Shown: one piece after another, positions 42,715 through 52,347 of the stretch
How the letters are laid out: each line of letters opens with the position of its first letter
Numbering within the stretch: the first letter of the stretch is position 1
Assembly: GCF_014750655.1 (NCBI RefSeq)
Contig: NZ_JABBXD010000001.1
Span: 419,102 to 483,101 of the forward strand
Reading direction: 5' to 3'
DNA from: Salinimonas profundi
Lineage (GTDB): Bacteria; Pseudomonadota; Gammaproteobacteria; Enterobacterales; Alteromonadaceae
Length of the DNA stretch: 64,000 nt
Translations under genes and position numbers: made by a program
The notes under the pieces: model-generated
What the model saw: only the letters and a program-made list of their open reading frames with translations
Told to the model about the DNA's origin: nothing
Databases searched by the model: none

Positions 42715-43580
42715 GATGCTTCTTGCTTTAACCATTGCAGCGAAAAGCGGGCGTCCGGGCCTATCGCAAGACATGCTTCTTTCATCGCCTGAGTAAGATG
42801 TTCATCAAGTTGCCAGGCTGGATTTATAATACACACGCCCGAACCATACATACCCGCATCGGGCGTATTTTCAGTTACCGTAAGCTCGGCTTTGAAACAG
42901 TTTTTACCTAATTTAGCAATATCCTGTACCATTTCCTGACACAGTCCGGCTTTTTCTTTTGCCCGTTCGGACAATAACGGATACCAGACCACTGCCTGCG
43001 CATTTTGCCACCGCTGTAACACGGTCGTAAGCGTTGTCTTTACCTGCCCGTATTCATCTTTAACTTCATAGGGTGGATCGATAAGTATCGCGCCGCGGTT
43101 AGGTGTTGGCGGCGTCATGGCGATCAGTCCTTCCAGTCCGTCCCGGTGGTGCAAATGAATACTTCCATTCTGGCCGTGCGATGAACCAAACGATGCCAGA
43201 TTGCTTTGCAAAGCAGGAAATTCAGCAGGATGTAATTCCATCATATGCGCAGCATCCTGAGCCCGCATCGCACGTGCAGCCAAGCCGGGAGAGCCAGGAT
43301 AAATACCCGCCTCCATCATAGGTTGCACAATTGCCATGTAGTCGGACAGCAAAGCGCTGGCTGGCTCAACGTCATCCAGTCTGGCTATTCCGCTATCATA
43401 TTCGCGGTTTAGCATCGCCTGCTCGCTGTCAAGCGCGTACTGGCCAGCGCCCGCATGAGTATCAAACAGGACAAATGGTTTTGTTTTGCGTTTTAAATGA
43501 GAAATGACACCCAGCCAGGCGAGGTGTTTAAGAACATCGGCATGATTGCCTGCATGAAATGCGTGACGGTAACTAAGCAC
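42711..43580 (-). CDS. rlmJ: 23S rRNA (adenine(2030)-N6)-methyltransferase RlmJ
   Basis: A 289-aa SAM-dependent enzyme (E. coli 280 aa) that makes m6A2030 in 23S rRNA. The start MLSYRHAFHAGNHADVLKHL is nearly invariant in RlmJ. The catalytic motif IDPPYEVKDEY (DPPY type) is present, with the SAM loop in FDTHAGAGQYAL. The gene heads the operon; its TGA overlaps the kinase ATG. Confidence 0.96.
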   Translation of the reverse strand: MLSYRHAFHAGNHADVLKHLAWLGVISHLKRKTKPFVLFDTHAGAGQYALDSEQAMLNREYDSGIARLDDVEPASALLSDYMAIVQPMMEAGIYPGSPGLAARAMRAQDAAHMMELHPAEFPALQSNLASFGSSHGQNGSIHLHHRDGLEGLIAMTPPTPNRGAILIDPPYEVKDEYGQVKTTLTTVLQRWQNAQAVVWYPLLSERAKEKAGLCQEMVQDIAKLGKNCFKAELTVTENTPDAGMYGSGVCIINPAWQLDEHLTQAMKEACLAIGPDARFSLQWLKQEAS

Positions 43581-43677
43581 AAAAATCCCTGCGAAAAAGC
43601 CTATCTTGCTATATTACCTTTGCCAGGGAGCAAATACCAAGAGCACATAACAAAATGCGCCCCTGGTACATTACAGG

Positions 43678-45351
43678 TTATCTCAAATGCATGAGCATAC
43701 TGGTTGGATTCGACAGATAACTGCACCACAGATTATTGAACCTGACCATGGTTGCACCGTCAATTATCCGGTGATCACCTGACCAGTTCACCTGCATGAG
43801 GTGTTGCGCCATAACATTACCGTTTTCATCAAAGCGCGGTAACTTTTGTGTTTTACCCAATGCCACGATGGCGGCTTCAGGTTTATTGATAACCGGTGTT
43901 GCCGTCATACCACCAATCGCACCGATATTTGAAATACTGATGGTGCCGCCTTTAAGCATATCACCGCCCAGTTTCCCTTCTCTGGCTTTATCTATAATGT
44001 CCTGCATTTGCTGAGCAATCTCAAACAAGCTCAAATCCTGAACACGTTTGATATTAGGCACCAGCAGACCAATTTTTGAATCAACCGCAAAGCCGATATT
44101 GTGATCATCGAAGTAGGACAACTCCGTGGCATCATCGTTTAGCTGGCTGTTAATAATCGGAAACTCAGTCAAAGCCAGCGACAGCGCTTTTACAAAAAAG
44201 GGCATAAAGCTCAGCTTCACATCTTTTTCAGCAAATACCGGTTTCAATTCGCTGCGCAACGTCATAAGCGCATCCATTTGCAACTCATCGCTCACCGTGA
44301 AATGAGGAATGGTTTGTACTGATGCGGTCATTTGTTTAGCCATTGCAGCACGGATACCTTTGACCGGCTCTGTGGTGATACCACCAGACGGCTTGGCGGT
44401 ACTTTGTGCAGGTTGCGAAGACGCTGCTTTATCCGCTTTATCCTCGTCCCTGGCAGGCGATGTGATATCCAGCACATCCTGCTTAAGGATACGGCCTTTT
44501 TTACCTGAACCTTCCACGTTAGTCAGATCAATGTCTTTTTCTCTGGCTACACGGCGAACGGCCGGGCTGGCCAACACACGTCCGGGAATTTCAACCGGTG
44601 GCTCAAAGTCGCCATCGGGCCATTTTTGCTCCTGAGACTTTGAGACATTGCTTGTCCCACCGGCAGAGGCAGACTTATCCGATGGCGTGGCTTTGCTGGT
44701 CGACTCTGGCTGTGCCTGGGAAGGCGAATCCCCTTCTCCTTCAACTACCAGAGCAAATAAGGGCGCGTGTACTTTTGCAATATCACCCTGCTGATAGTAC
44801 AGCTCGTGCACCTCACCTGCATGCTTAGCCGGAATCTCCACCATGGCTTTATCTGTCATGACTTCAACGACAGGCTGGTCTTCTTCTATGGTATCGCCTT
44901 TAGCGACATGCCATTTTACAATCTCGCACTCAACAATACCCTCACCAATATCAGGCAGAATAAAATCTTCAATCTGCCCCTTACCAGTGCTTGCTTCCTG
45001 CGCCTCATCCTTTGCCGCGTTATTTTCACGGCCCGGCACTTCCTCTTCCGCGGTAGGTGCCTGCGCTTTTTCGTTTGCTGAAGATGCCGGCGAGTCAGCA
45101 GTGCTTTCATCACCTTCAACATCCATTGCAAAAAGAGGCTCATGCACTTTGGCAATGTCGCCGACTTTATAATGCAGCTTTCTCACTACACCTGCGTGCA
45201 TTGCCGGGATCTGAACAGTTGCCTTGTCAGTCATTACCTCAGCAACAGGCTGATCTTCTTCAATGGTGTCGCCCTCAGCAACCAGCCATTCAAGCAATTC
45301 ACACTCTACAATTCCTTCACCGATATCCGGTAAAATAAATTCTGTTGTCAT
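43678..45351 (-). CDS. bkdB: Branched-chain 2-oxoacid dehydrogenase E2, two lipoyl domains
   Basis: A 557-aa dihydrolipoyl acyltransferase, core of the BCKDH complex. Two lipoyl domains start FILPDIGEGIVECE, with lipoyl-Lys in MTDKATVQIP (Lys43) and MTDKAMVEIP (Lys168). A peripheral-subunit-binding domain follows (VLASPAVRRVAREKDIDLTN), then the catalytic domain, ending with WSGDHRIIDGATMVRFNN, which carries the active-site His and Asp. Linkers are rich in Ala/Ser/Glu. Two lipoyl domains are more than the one usual for BCKDH E2. It follows E1beta by 9 nt; no E3 is nearby, so a shared lipoamide dehydrogenase encoded elsewhere is likely. Confidence 0.92.
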   Translation of the reverse strand: MTTEFILPDIGEGIVECELLEWLVAEGDTIEEDQPVAEVMTDKATVQIPAMHAGVVRKLHYKVGDIAKVHEPLFAMDVEGDESTADSPASSANEKAQAPTAEEEVPGRENNAAKDEAQEASTGKGQIEDFILPDIGEGIVECEIVKWHVAKGDTIEEDQPVVEVMTDKAMVEIPAKHAGEVHELYYQQGDIAKVHAPLFALVVEGEGDSPSQAQPESTSKATPSDKSASAGGTSNVSKSQEQKWPDGDFEPPVEIPGRVLASPAVRRVAREKDIDLTNVEGSGKKGRILKQDVLDITSPARDEDKADKAASSQPAQSTAKPSGGITTEPVKGIRAAMAKQMTASVQTIPHFTVSDELQMDALMTLRSELKPVFAEKDVKLSFMPFFVKALSLALTEFPIINSQLNDDATELSYFDDHNIGFAVDSKIGLLVPNIKRVQDLSLFEIAQQMQDIIDKAREGKLGGDMLKGGTISISNIGAIGGMTATPVINKPEAAIVALGKTQKLPRFDENGNVMAQHLMQVNWSGDHRIIDGATMVRFNNLWCSYLSNPTSMLMHLR

Positions 45352-45360
45352 TCCGGGCCC

Positions 45361-46338
45361 CTAGTACTTCAGTGTACGTTTGATGGCTTCGTACGTTTTA
45401 AGCTCATCTGGCATATATTCTTTTTCGTGTGCCAGCGGATACGGTGTATCCAGGCCGCAAACACGCGCGATGGGCGCTTCCAGATACAAGAAGCAGCGAT
45501 CCTGAATAGTCGCTGCCACTTCACTGGCAAACCCACCGGTCAATGGCGCTTCATGGTTAATCAGCAGGCGACCAGTCTTCATCACAGACTCTGCCACTGC
45601 ATCGGCATCCCACGGTAAAATGGAACGAAGATCAATGATTTCACAAGAGACACCGTCTTCCAGCGCCATGTCCGCTGCTTTTTGCAATATCTCAATCTGT
45701 GCGCCCCAGCCCAGCAGCGTAATATCGCTTCCTTCCTGCACGGTATCGGCTTTACCTAAAGGCAATTCATAATCTTCTTCAGGTACATCGCTCACCGATG
45801 CGCGGTACAAACGCTTAGGCTCTAAAAACAGCACCGGGTTATCGTCACGAATAGAGGCTAACAGCAAGCCCTTTGCCTGATAAGGGTTGCGCGGGATAAC
45901 AATTTTCAGACCCGGACAATGTGCAAAAAACGCCTCCGGTGACTGACTGTGGTAGTGACCACCGGCGATCCCCCCACCATAAGGGGTTCGGATAGTCAGT
46001 GTGCCGCAGGAAAACTGACCGCCTGAGCGATAACGGAACTTTGCAGTTTCGTTCACAATCTGGTCAAACGCCGGAAAGATATAGTCACCGAACTGAATTT
46101 CCGCAACCGGCACTGAGCCCTGTGAGGCCAGACCATTTGCAAAACCGATGATGCCCTGCTCTGTCAAAGGCGTGTTAAAACACCGGCCCCGACCATATTT
46201 TTCCTGTAGATTACTGGTGGCTCTGAATACACCGCCGAAATGACCCACATCTTCACCGAAAACCATGACGCGTTCGTCCTGATCCATCACGGTAATCAGG
46301 GCATTATTAATTGCTTGTAAGAGATTCATTTTCGCCAT
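45361..46338 (-). CDS. bkdA2: 2-oxoisovalerate dehydrogenase E1 subunit beta
   Basis: A 325-aa subunit that pairs with E1alpha to decarboxylate 2-oxo acids from Val, Leu and Ile with thiamine diphosphate. It shows [38 protein letters not shown] with the TPP-contacting Glu, and [19 protein letters not shown]. The length is standard. Its ATG shares a base with the E1alpha TAA, implying coupled synthesis of the two E1 subunits. Confidence 0.95.
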   Translation of the reverse strand: MAKMNLLQAINNALITVMDQDERVMVFGEDVGHFGGVFRATSNLQEKYGRGRCFNTPLTEQGIIGFANGLASQGSVPVAEIQFGDYIFPAFDQIVNETAKFRYRSGGQFSCGTLTIRTPYGGGIAGGHYHSQSPEAFFAHCPGLKIVIPRNPYQAKGLLLASIRDDNPVLFLEPKRLYRASVSDVPEEDYELPLGKADTVQEGSDITLLGWGAQIEILQKAADMALEDGVSCEIIDLRSILPWDADAVAESVMKTGRLLINHEAPLTGGFASEVAATIQDRCFLYLEAPIARVCGLDTPYPLAHEKEYMPDELKTYEAIKRTLKY

Positions 46339-47525
46339 TACTTCACTCTCCCTGATGTTTTTGGATAGGCGTCGGGATACTGGCGGATATGGTCTTTTAG
46401 ATTATCCAGCTGCTCTTTTAAATGCCATGGCACTTCATCGTAGACGTCACTGACGATATCTTCGATGGGATTGATTGACACTTTTTCTGCTTCTTTAAGT
46501 GCTTTGAGCACTTCCTGACGCGTCTCATCAATGAGCTGCTTGTTGGCCGCTTCATCATACCAGCCTTTTTGCTGCAACCATTTGGCCATGCGTTGAATGG
46601 GATCTTTAGCACGCCATTTATCTTCTTCTTCGCGCGAACGGTAGCCCGTCGGATCATCAGAAGTAGAGTGCGCGGCAAGGCGGTAGGTCATTGCTTCAAT
46701 CAATACCGGACAGCGCTCTTCCAGTGCCAGCTCCCGGGCACGTTTGGTGGCAGCAAATACAGCCAGAGGATCGTTACCGTCTACGCGGATTGTTTTCACG
46801 CCGTATCCCAGACCACGCGAGGCGATGCCGTCACCGGCAAACTGTTCTGCGGCCGGCGTTGATATGGCATAACCATTATTACGACAAAAGAAAATGACCG
46901 GGCACTTCAACACTGCAGCCATATTCAGGCCCGCATGGAAGTCTCCCTCTGATGCCGCGCCTTCACCGAAATAACAGATAGTAATGGCATCGTTACCGGC
47001 CATTTTCTGTCCATAGGCGTAACCTGCAGCCTGTGGGATCTGCGTGCCTAGCGGTGACGAGATAGTCATAAAGTTAAGTGCCTTATCACCATAGTGAATG
47101 GGCATCTGACGGCCTTTATTAGGATCTTTTTCGTTACTGAACATCTGGTTCATGAACTGAGAGGTGGTATAACCTCTATAGGCCAGCGCGCCCTGTTCAC
47201 GATATTGCGACATAATCATGTCGTCCGGTGATAATGCAGCAGCACTGCCGACAGCTGCCGCTTCTTCGCCGGTAGAGGCCAGATAAAAACTGATACGTCC
47301 CTGACGCTGTGCACCAATCATACGCTCATCCAGGACCCGGATGTATTCCATGGTGTCATATATTTTACGGGCGACGTCTTCGCTAAGCGCAGGTTCCTGT
47401 GCCTCATCGTGCAGCGTGCCATCAGGCTTAAGGATTTGCAGCATGGGTATATCAATCAGACCATTTTCAATAATATGGACCTGATGGGTGGTTTCTACCC
47501 GTGCCAGATGATTTCTGTCTTGCAC
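46338..47525 (-). CDS. bkdA1: 2-oxoisovalerate dehydrogenase E1 subunit alpha
   Basis: A 395-aa TPP-dependent E1alpha. The cofactor motif [20 protein letters not shown] to NNGYAISTP is intact, and [20 protein letters not shown] is the phosphorylation-loop-like segment seen in mitochondrial homologues. It starts with GTG, with GAGAGGG 8 nt upstream. It heads the E1alpha-E1beta-E2 operon. The upstream intergenic region carries a dyad at 47592-47625, a possible regulator site. Confidence 0.95.
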   Translation of the reverse strand: MQDRNHLARVETTHQVHIIENGLIDIPMLQILKPDGTLHDEAQEPALSEDVARKIYDTMEYIRVLDERMIGAQRQGRISFYLASTGEEAAAVGSAAALSPDDMIMSQYREQGALAYRGYTTSQFMNQMFSNEKDPNKGRQMPIHYGDKALNFMTISSPLGTQIPQAAGYAYGQKMAGNDAITICYFGEGAASEGDFHAGLNMAAVLKCPVIFFCRNNGYAISTPAAEQFAGDGIASRGLGYGVKTIRVDGNDPLAVFAATKRARELALEERCPVLIEAMTYRLAAHSTSDDPTGYRSREEEDKWRAKDPIQRMAKWLQQKGWYDEAANKQLIDETRQEVLKALKEAEKVSINPIEDIVSDVYDEVPWHLKEQLDNLKDHIRQYPDAYPKTSGRVK

Positions 47526-47591
47526 TGTGAATCCCTCTCGTTGAGTTGAGGTAAAAAACGACTATGTAATGATGGTCTATGCTAGAGCATG

Positions 47592-47625
47592 TTCGATTTA
47601 CAGACCTTGCTATTTACGAATCGAA
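47592..47625. repeat. Inverted repeat upstream of bkdA1
   Basis: Arms TTCGATT and AATCGAA separated by 20 bp, 67-100 bp before the bkdA1 start. The half-site spacing is long, so this could be a bipartite regulator site or chance. Confidence 0.35.
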
Positions 47626-47667
47626 ACACGACAAAAGAAAATACTTTATCCTTTAATCATGGCTATG

Positions 47668-47687
47668 ATTAGGATTACCGTCCTAAT
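47668..47687. promoter_or_regulatory. Perfect palindrome A upstream of the subtilase
   Basis: Seven-bp arms ATTAGGA and TCCTAAT around TTACCG. It shares geometry (7-6-7) and the core TTACCG/CGGTAA with palindrome B. The centre lies 78 bp from that of B. Confidence 0.5.
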
Positions 47688-47745
47688 AATTTAACCAGCC
47701 ATTAAACAATCTCCATATTATTTAACATTTTCATCCTTTTGGGAC

Positions 47746-47765
47746 TGATTACGGTAATGTAATCA
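47746..47765. promoter_or_regulatory. Perfect palindrome B upstream of the subtilase
   Basis: Seven-bp arms TGATTAC and GTAATCA around GGTAAT. It is centred roughly 75 bp before the predicted subtilase transcription start, a position suited to an activator. Confidence 0.5.
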
Positions 47766-47814
47766 ATACCGTCCAATTTGATGTTGGATTATTCATCAAC
47801 TATTCATGTCTGAA

Positions 47815-47824
47815 CTGGTATAGT
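47815..47824 (+). promoter_or_regulatory. Extended -10 element of the subtilase promoter
   Basis: CTGGTATAGT gives an extended -10 (TGg-TATAGT) with only a poor -35 (TCAACT, 17 bp upstream). Such promoters usually need an activator, which fits palindrome B. Transcription would start near 47831. Confidence 0.4.
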
Positions 47825-47862
47825 GAATTAATAATCGATTCATCAGTTTATGGAGTTTCACT

Positions 47863-50800
47863 TTGACGTCGATGATGACCACACTTGCGAGCCTGCTGCT
47901 GACAGCAGGGATGACAGGAAGCGTTACCGCACAGCCCACTGACTTTAGGCCTTTGCACCCTACCTCTCAGGGAAAGGCAACCAGTTATAATCAGGTACGG
48001 CCCAACAGTATGGATGCTGACGACAGGTCGCAGGTTTATATTGTTCGGTTTGAAGCCCCCTCTGCCGTGCAATATCATCAGAATATTATCCAGCCTGCAA
48101 AAAATCAGCTAAACGCGCTGGTCCCGTACACGTCATCTGAACCTGTGAGTCAAAGCAGTAATGTAATCGAGTACGTCAATGCACTCCAACAGAAACAGAA
48201 ACACCTTCTTGATGCCATGCGCAGTAAGATAGGTAATTTTACGGTACTCAACCAGTATCACTACGCCATCAATGGTGTAGCAATAAAAGCAAGTGCGGAA
48301 CAAGCTAGGCTGTTGCGCAGCGTTGACGGTATTAAAACTATCGAAGCAGACGCCGTTCGCACCCTTGAGACGGATACCGGGCCATTGCTTATTGGTGCCG
48401 ATAATGTCTGGGCTGGCACAGCAGGAAGCACCCCAGCGACATTCGGTGAGGGGGTGACCATCGCCGTGCTTGATACCGGTATCAATACCGATCATCCCTC
48501 CTTTGCTGATATCGGCGGCGATGGCTACGACCATACTAATCCACTGGGCTCAGGTAATTATCTGGGTGATTGTGCCAGAGGGTCTGCGCAATTATGTAAT
48601 GATAAGCTAATCGGCGTTTACAGTTATCCGGCAATTACAGAGGTCTACACTGACACCGATGTGTTTGAAGAGGCGCTGCCGCAAAATGGCGAAGACTATA
48701 ACGGTCATGGCACTCACGTGGCCGCTATTGCCGCCGGCAATATTCTTAGCGATGTGGCTGAAGTGTTGCCTGATGCCGGCCAGACACAAAGTGATGGCAT
48801 CGAATCGGGCTTTATCTATGAGCAGATTTCCGGTGTGGCGCCCCATGCAAATATCGTCTCGTTCCAGGTATGTCTGCCCGGCGAGGACGACGATACTTAC
48901 AATGGGTGCTACGACTCTGTCATTGCCAAAGCCATAGAAGATGCAATTGCCAGTGGTATTGTTGATGTCATCAATTTTTCTGTTTCCGGCGGTGGCGATC
49001 CCTGGACCGGCGCGGTAAACGAAGCATGGCTGGCGGCGCACAGTGCCGGCATTTTTACCTCTCATTCTGCCAGTAATTCCGGGCCTGATGACTTTACTAC
49101 AGAGAAACAATCCCCCTGGATGACCGTAGTCGGCGCCACAACACACGGGCGTCTGGTGGACTACGAAAAACAAATTCAGAATTTTTCAGGTGGCACATTT
49201 ACGCCTGCTCCGATGACCGGCTCCAGCAATACCGGGCAGATTCGTGCCCCGGTCATTTATGCCGGTGATGTTCCCAACCCGAATGATCCCGGCAATGATC
49301 CGGCACAATGTCTTGAGCCCTACCCTCAAGGTACATTTAATGGCGAAATAGTGGTGTGTGACAGGGGCGATATCGCCCGTATTGAGAAGGCAAAAAATGT
49401 TGCTGCCGGCGGTGCTGGCGGATATGTGCTGGCAAATACAGAAGGCGGCGCGACCAATCTTGCCAATGACACCTACGTAATCCCCGGCATTCATATTGAT
49501 GCGCAGGATGCGGAAACCTTACGAAGCTGGCTCGCTTCAGGCAGCGAGCATATAGCGACAATTACCGCCGCAGATGGGGGTATTTCAGTAGATCCAGACG
49601 CTGCCGATATTGTTGCTGATTTTTCCTCGCGTGGGCCAAACTCATTAATCAGTACACTGACGCCCCATCTGACTGCACCCGGCGTAGACATATTTGCTGC
49701 GTTTTCTGATGAGCATTTTGGTCATGACATAACAGGCCCGGCACCGGCAGACTTTGCCTATTTGTCAGGCACATCTATGGCAAGTCCACATGTAGCCGGT
49801 TCGGCTGCACTGATTAAAGCGGCGCATCCTGACTGGACCCCTGATGAAATTCGTTCTGCCATGATGTTAACTGCACAAACAGCCGTACAGACCGGTAACA
49901 GCGGCCGCGCAGCCAGCTGGTTTGATATGGGCGCCGGACGCGTTCAGATTGATGCTGCCATGCAAAGCTCTCTTATTATGAATGAAACAACGGCACGATA
50001 CCGCAATGCAGATCCTTCTTTGGGCGGCGAGCCTCGCAGTTTGAACATGCCTGCAGTGATAGATAGCGAATGTTTCAATCGGTGCACCTGGCAACGAACG
50101 GTAACGGCCACGCATGATGGTAGCTGGACCGCTCAGGCAAGCAGTGATGGCAATGCCTTCTCTGTTTCTGTGTCGCCGACTGCTTTCTCACTGGCTGCAG
50201 GTGAGTCACAAACGCTCACCATTGCAATGGACACCGAGTCGCTGAGCAACAATCAGCGAGGCATCGGGCAAATAAGTCTTACCGGTAACGATAATGCCAT
50301 ACTCCATATTCCGGTGGTGGCGTTTGCCAGTAATGGCACTATCCCGGATGCAATTGATATCGAAGCGCATCGTAATTTTGACAGCTTGCTGATTGAAGAT
50401 GTGTACACCACAGAAATCAGTCAACTCACTGCGTCGTCTTATGGTTTCACGCCGGCGACAAAAACCGTTGAAACCCTGGCACCTGATTCCGATAACAGCG
50501 AGCTGTTGGACGATACCAGTGATGGTGTATATATGCTGCCTTTGACACTGGCCAGCTCTGATATACGTCTAGTGGCAGAGATCACCGACTCTAGCGCCGA
50601 CGATATGGACTTATTCGTTATTTATGACCAAAATCAGAATGGCATACCGGAAGTGTCGGAGATAATTGCAGAAAGTACCTCATTTAACGTCACCGAGTAT
50701 ATTAGCCTGGAGCGCCCACAGCCCGGAGACTATTGGGTGGTCGTTCAGAACTGGGCCGGTTCGGGCGCTTCACAGGATGATTTTACACTTTATACCGGTG

Positions 50801-52347
50801 TGTTAAGTAATGCACTTAAATCGAATCTTATAGTAGAGGGGCCCGAATCGGTCGCAGCAGAAGAAGAGTTTGATTTGCGTTTGACCTGGGCATTACCTGA
50901 GGCAGTCATTGGCGATCGCTACTATGGTGCCTTCGCGCTTAGCAGTGATGCGAACGCCACCGCTGATGTGGGTTTTAGTACAGTGGATTTAGTCAGAGAT
51001 CGGGATGACGTCTATCTTACCACTGAGGCGCCTGCCAGAGTGTCTGTGGGAGATATTATTCCCTTTACCGTTAATGTAATAACCAATGATACTAACCAGG
51101 ATCGTAACTACGTCATTGATGTAACCCTGCCAGATTCTCTGGCGTTGGACACCAGCAGTGTAACGGGCGCCTCGTCAGTTTCTGACAATCAGATTGTCTG
51201 GGAAGTCACGCAAACAGCAGTAGAGACGCCTGAACAGCAGGTGGCCATCACCACTGCCGCTACAGACCTGCAATGCCAGGATGGTGCTGACCAGCTGGAG
51301 CCGTTTTTCTCCTGGACACCCGATGCACCCGATGCCCGACAATTTAAAACGTTTACCACCCCTGTATCCTATCTGGGCCAGACACAGACACATGTGACGG
51401 TGACGCAGAACGGCAAGGTGAATTTTGATCCTACGATGTCTCTTCAGACCATTGAGCAAACCGGGCTTGAAACTATTTCTGCACTTAACCAGATAAGCCC
51501 GTTTTATATACCGTCGGATGCAGCCACAGGCATGGCTACCCGGATGGTCAAAGATAGCCAGAATAACTCAGTGATCCAGTGGCACGATACCCAGTCGGAA
51601 CACAAAGCGGCGCTGTTGCTGCGCGCAGGAAATGATACGACTCTACCCTCTATCGTGATGGCGTTTGATGAGGCAAATTCCCTGGCGCCTGCGACCGCGG
51701 TTAACAACGGAAAACCTTTGTGGCAACCAGTATCGGTAACCACGCGTCAACGTGATGCTGTCTGTGTTTATCCGTTGAACGCCGCAGTTCAGGTAGTAGC
51801 ACAGCTACAATTCGAGGCGCGGGTAACGGATGCGGCAGCTCCTGGCCCCTTTGATATTCAGGTGGTATCTGCCATTACAAATGTCGAAGGCACTCGCGAA
51901 GAACGGGCTGCTCAGTTTACCGGCGTACAGATCGAAGCGGTTCCGCAGGTCGCAATTAATGGTGGCGCTGTAATAGCCATAACAGCTGGTCAGTCCCGAC
52001 AAATCAGTGTTACTGCAACGGATGCCAACGGCGATAGCTTGCAATACCAGTGGACGCTGAGCAGCGCGGCAAACGCCACACTGTCTAACGCGACAACGGA
52101 TACCGTAACGCTTGTCGCCCCGCAGGTAAGTGAGCCAACGGATTTGTCGCTACAGGTAACCGTGACAGATAGCTTTGGCAATCAGGCGTCTGATACAACC
52201 ACCGTATCGGTATCACCTGCAACAACGCAAAACCGCAATCAGAATAGTGGCGGCGGTGGCGGCACTGTTCAGGGGTATATTTTACTTATTCTGTGTGTGA
52301 TGGCGCTGTTACGCAAAATAAATGCTAATGCTAGTCGTCGGCACTGA
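47863..52347 (+). CDS. Secreted subtilisin-like protease (S8) with PA domain and GlyGly-CTERM tail
   Basis: A 1494-aa exocellular or surface protease. Order: signal-like segment (LASLLLTAGMTGSVTAQ), I9-like propeptide (about 45-165), S8 catalytic domain with Asp204 (VLDTGINTDHPSF), His282 (NGHGTHVAA) and Ser638 (SGTSMASPHVAGSA), an inserted PA domain (IVVCDRGDIARIEKAKNV), then Ig-like beta domains. The C-terminus NSGGGGGTVQGYILLILCVM plus a basic end is a GlyGly-CTERM signal, processed by rhombosortase and exported by type II secretion in relatives. TTG at 47863 has GGAG 7 nt upstream; ATG at 47872 is spaced too far. The N-region lacks Lys/Arg, which is odd. It converges on the SRAP gene with a 17-bp overlap. 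Confidence 0.92.
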   Translation: MTSMMTTLASLLLTAGMTGSVTAQPTDFRPLHPTSQGKATSYNQVRPNSMDADDRSQVYIVRFEAPSAVQYHQNIIQPAKNQLNALVPYTSSEPVSQSSNVIEYVNALQQKQKHLLDAMRSKIGNFTVLNQYHYAINGVAIKASAEQARLLRSVDGIKTIEADAVRTLETDTGPLLIGADNVWAGTAGSTPATFGEGVTIAVLDTGINTDHPSFADIGGDGYDHTNPLGSGNYLGDCARGSAQLCNDKLIGVYSYPAITEVYTDTDVFEEALPQNGEDYNGHGTHVAAIAAGNILSDVAEVLPDAGQTQSDGIESGFIYEQISGVAPHANIVSFQVCLPGEDDDTYNGCYDSVIAKAIEDAIASGIVDVINFSVSGGGDPWTGAVNEAWLAAHSAGIFTSHSASNSGPDDFTTEKQSPWMTVVGATTHGRLVDYEKQIQNFSGGTFTPAPMTGSSNTGQIRAPVIYAGDVPNPNDPGNDPAQCLEPYPQGTFNGEIVVCDRGDIARIEKAKNVAAGGAGGYVLANTEGGATNLANDTYVIPGIHIDAQDAETLRSWLASGSEHIATITAADGGISVDPDAADIVADFSSRGPNSLISTLTPHLTAPGVDIFAAFSDEHFGHDITGPAPADFAYLSGTSMASPHVAGSAALIKAAHPDWTPDEIRSAMMLTAQTAVQTGNSGRAASWFDMGAGRVQIDAAMQSSLIMNETTARYRNADPSLGGEPRSLNMPAVIDSECFNRCTWQRTVTATHDGSWTAQASSDGNAFSVSVSPTAFSLAAGESQTLTIAMDTESLSNNQRGIGQISLTGNDNAILHIPVVAFASNGTIPDAIDIEAHRNFDSLLIEDVYTTEISQLTASSYGFTPATKTVETLAPDSDNSELLDDTSDGVYMLPLTLASSDIRLVAEITDSSADDMDLFVIYDQNQNGIPEVSEIIAESTSFNVTEYISLERPQPGDYWVVVQNWAGSGASQDDFTLYTGVLSNALKSNLIVEGPESVAAEEEFDLRLTWALPEAVIGDRYYGAFALSSDANATADVGFSTVDLVRDRDDVYLTTEAPARVSVGDIIPFTVNVITNDTNQDRNYVIDVTLPDSLALDTSSVTGASSVSDNQIVWEVTQTAVETPEQQVAITTAATDLQCQDGADQLEPFFSWTPDAPDARQFKTFTTPVSYLGQTQTHVTVTQNGKVNFDPTMSLQTIEQTGLETISALNQISPFYIPSDAATGMATRMVKDSQNNSVIQWHDTQSEHKAALLLRAGNDTTLPSIVMAFDEANSLAPATAVNNGKPLWQPVSVTTRQRDAVCVYPLNAAVQVVAQLQFEARVTDAAAPGPFDIQVVSAITNVEGTREERAAQFTGVQIEAVPQVAINGGAVIAITAGQSRQISVTATDANGDSLQYQWTLSSAANATLSNATTDTVTLVAPQVSEPTDLSLQVTVTDSFGNQASDTTTVSVSPATTQNRNQNSGGGGGTVQGYILLILCVMALLRKINANASRRH

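Larger units (their letters stand above)
47526..47862. other. 337-bp divergent control region between bkdA1 and the subtilase gene
   Basis: No gene is seen. The region contains three inverted repeats (47592-47625, 47668-47687, 47746-47765), a repeated TACCGTCC element (47676-47683 and 47767-47774), and a promoter candidate for the subtilase. The spread of elements suggests separate control of the two divergent units. Confidence 0.6.
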
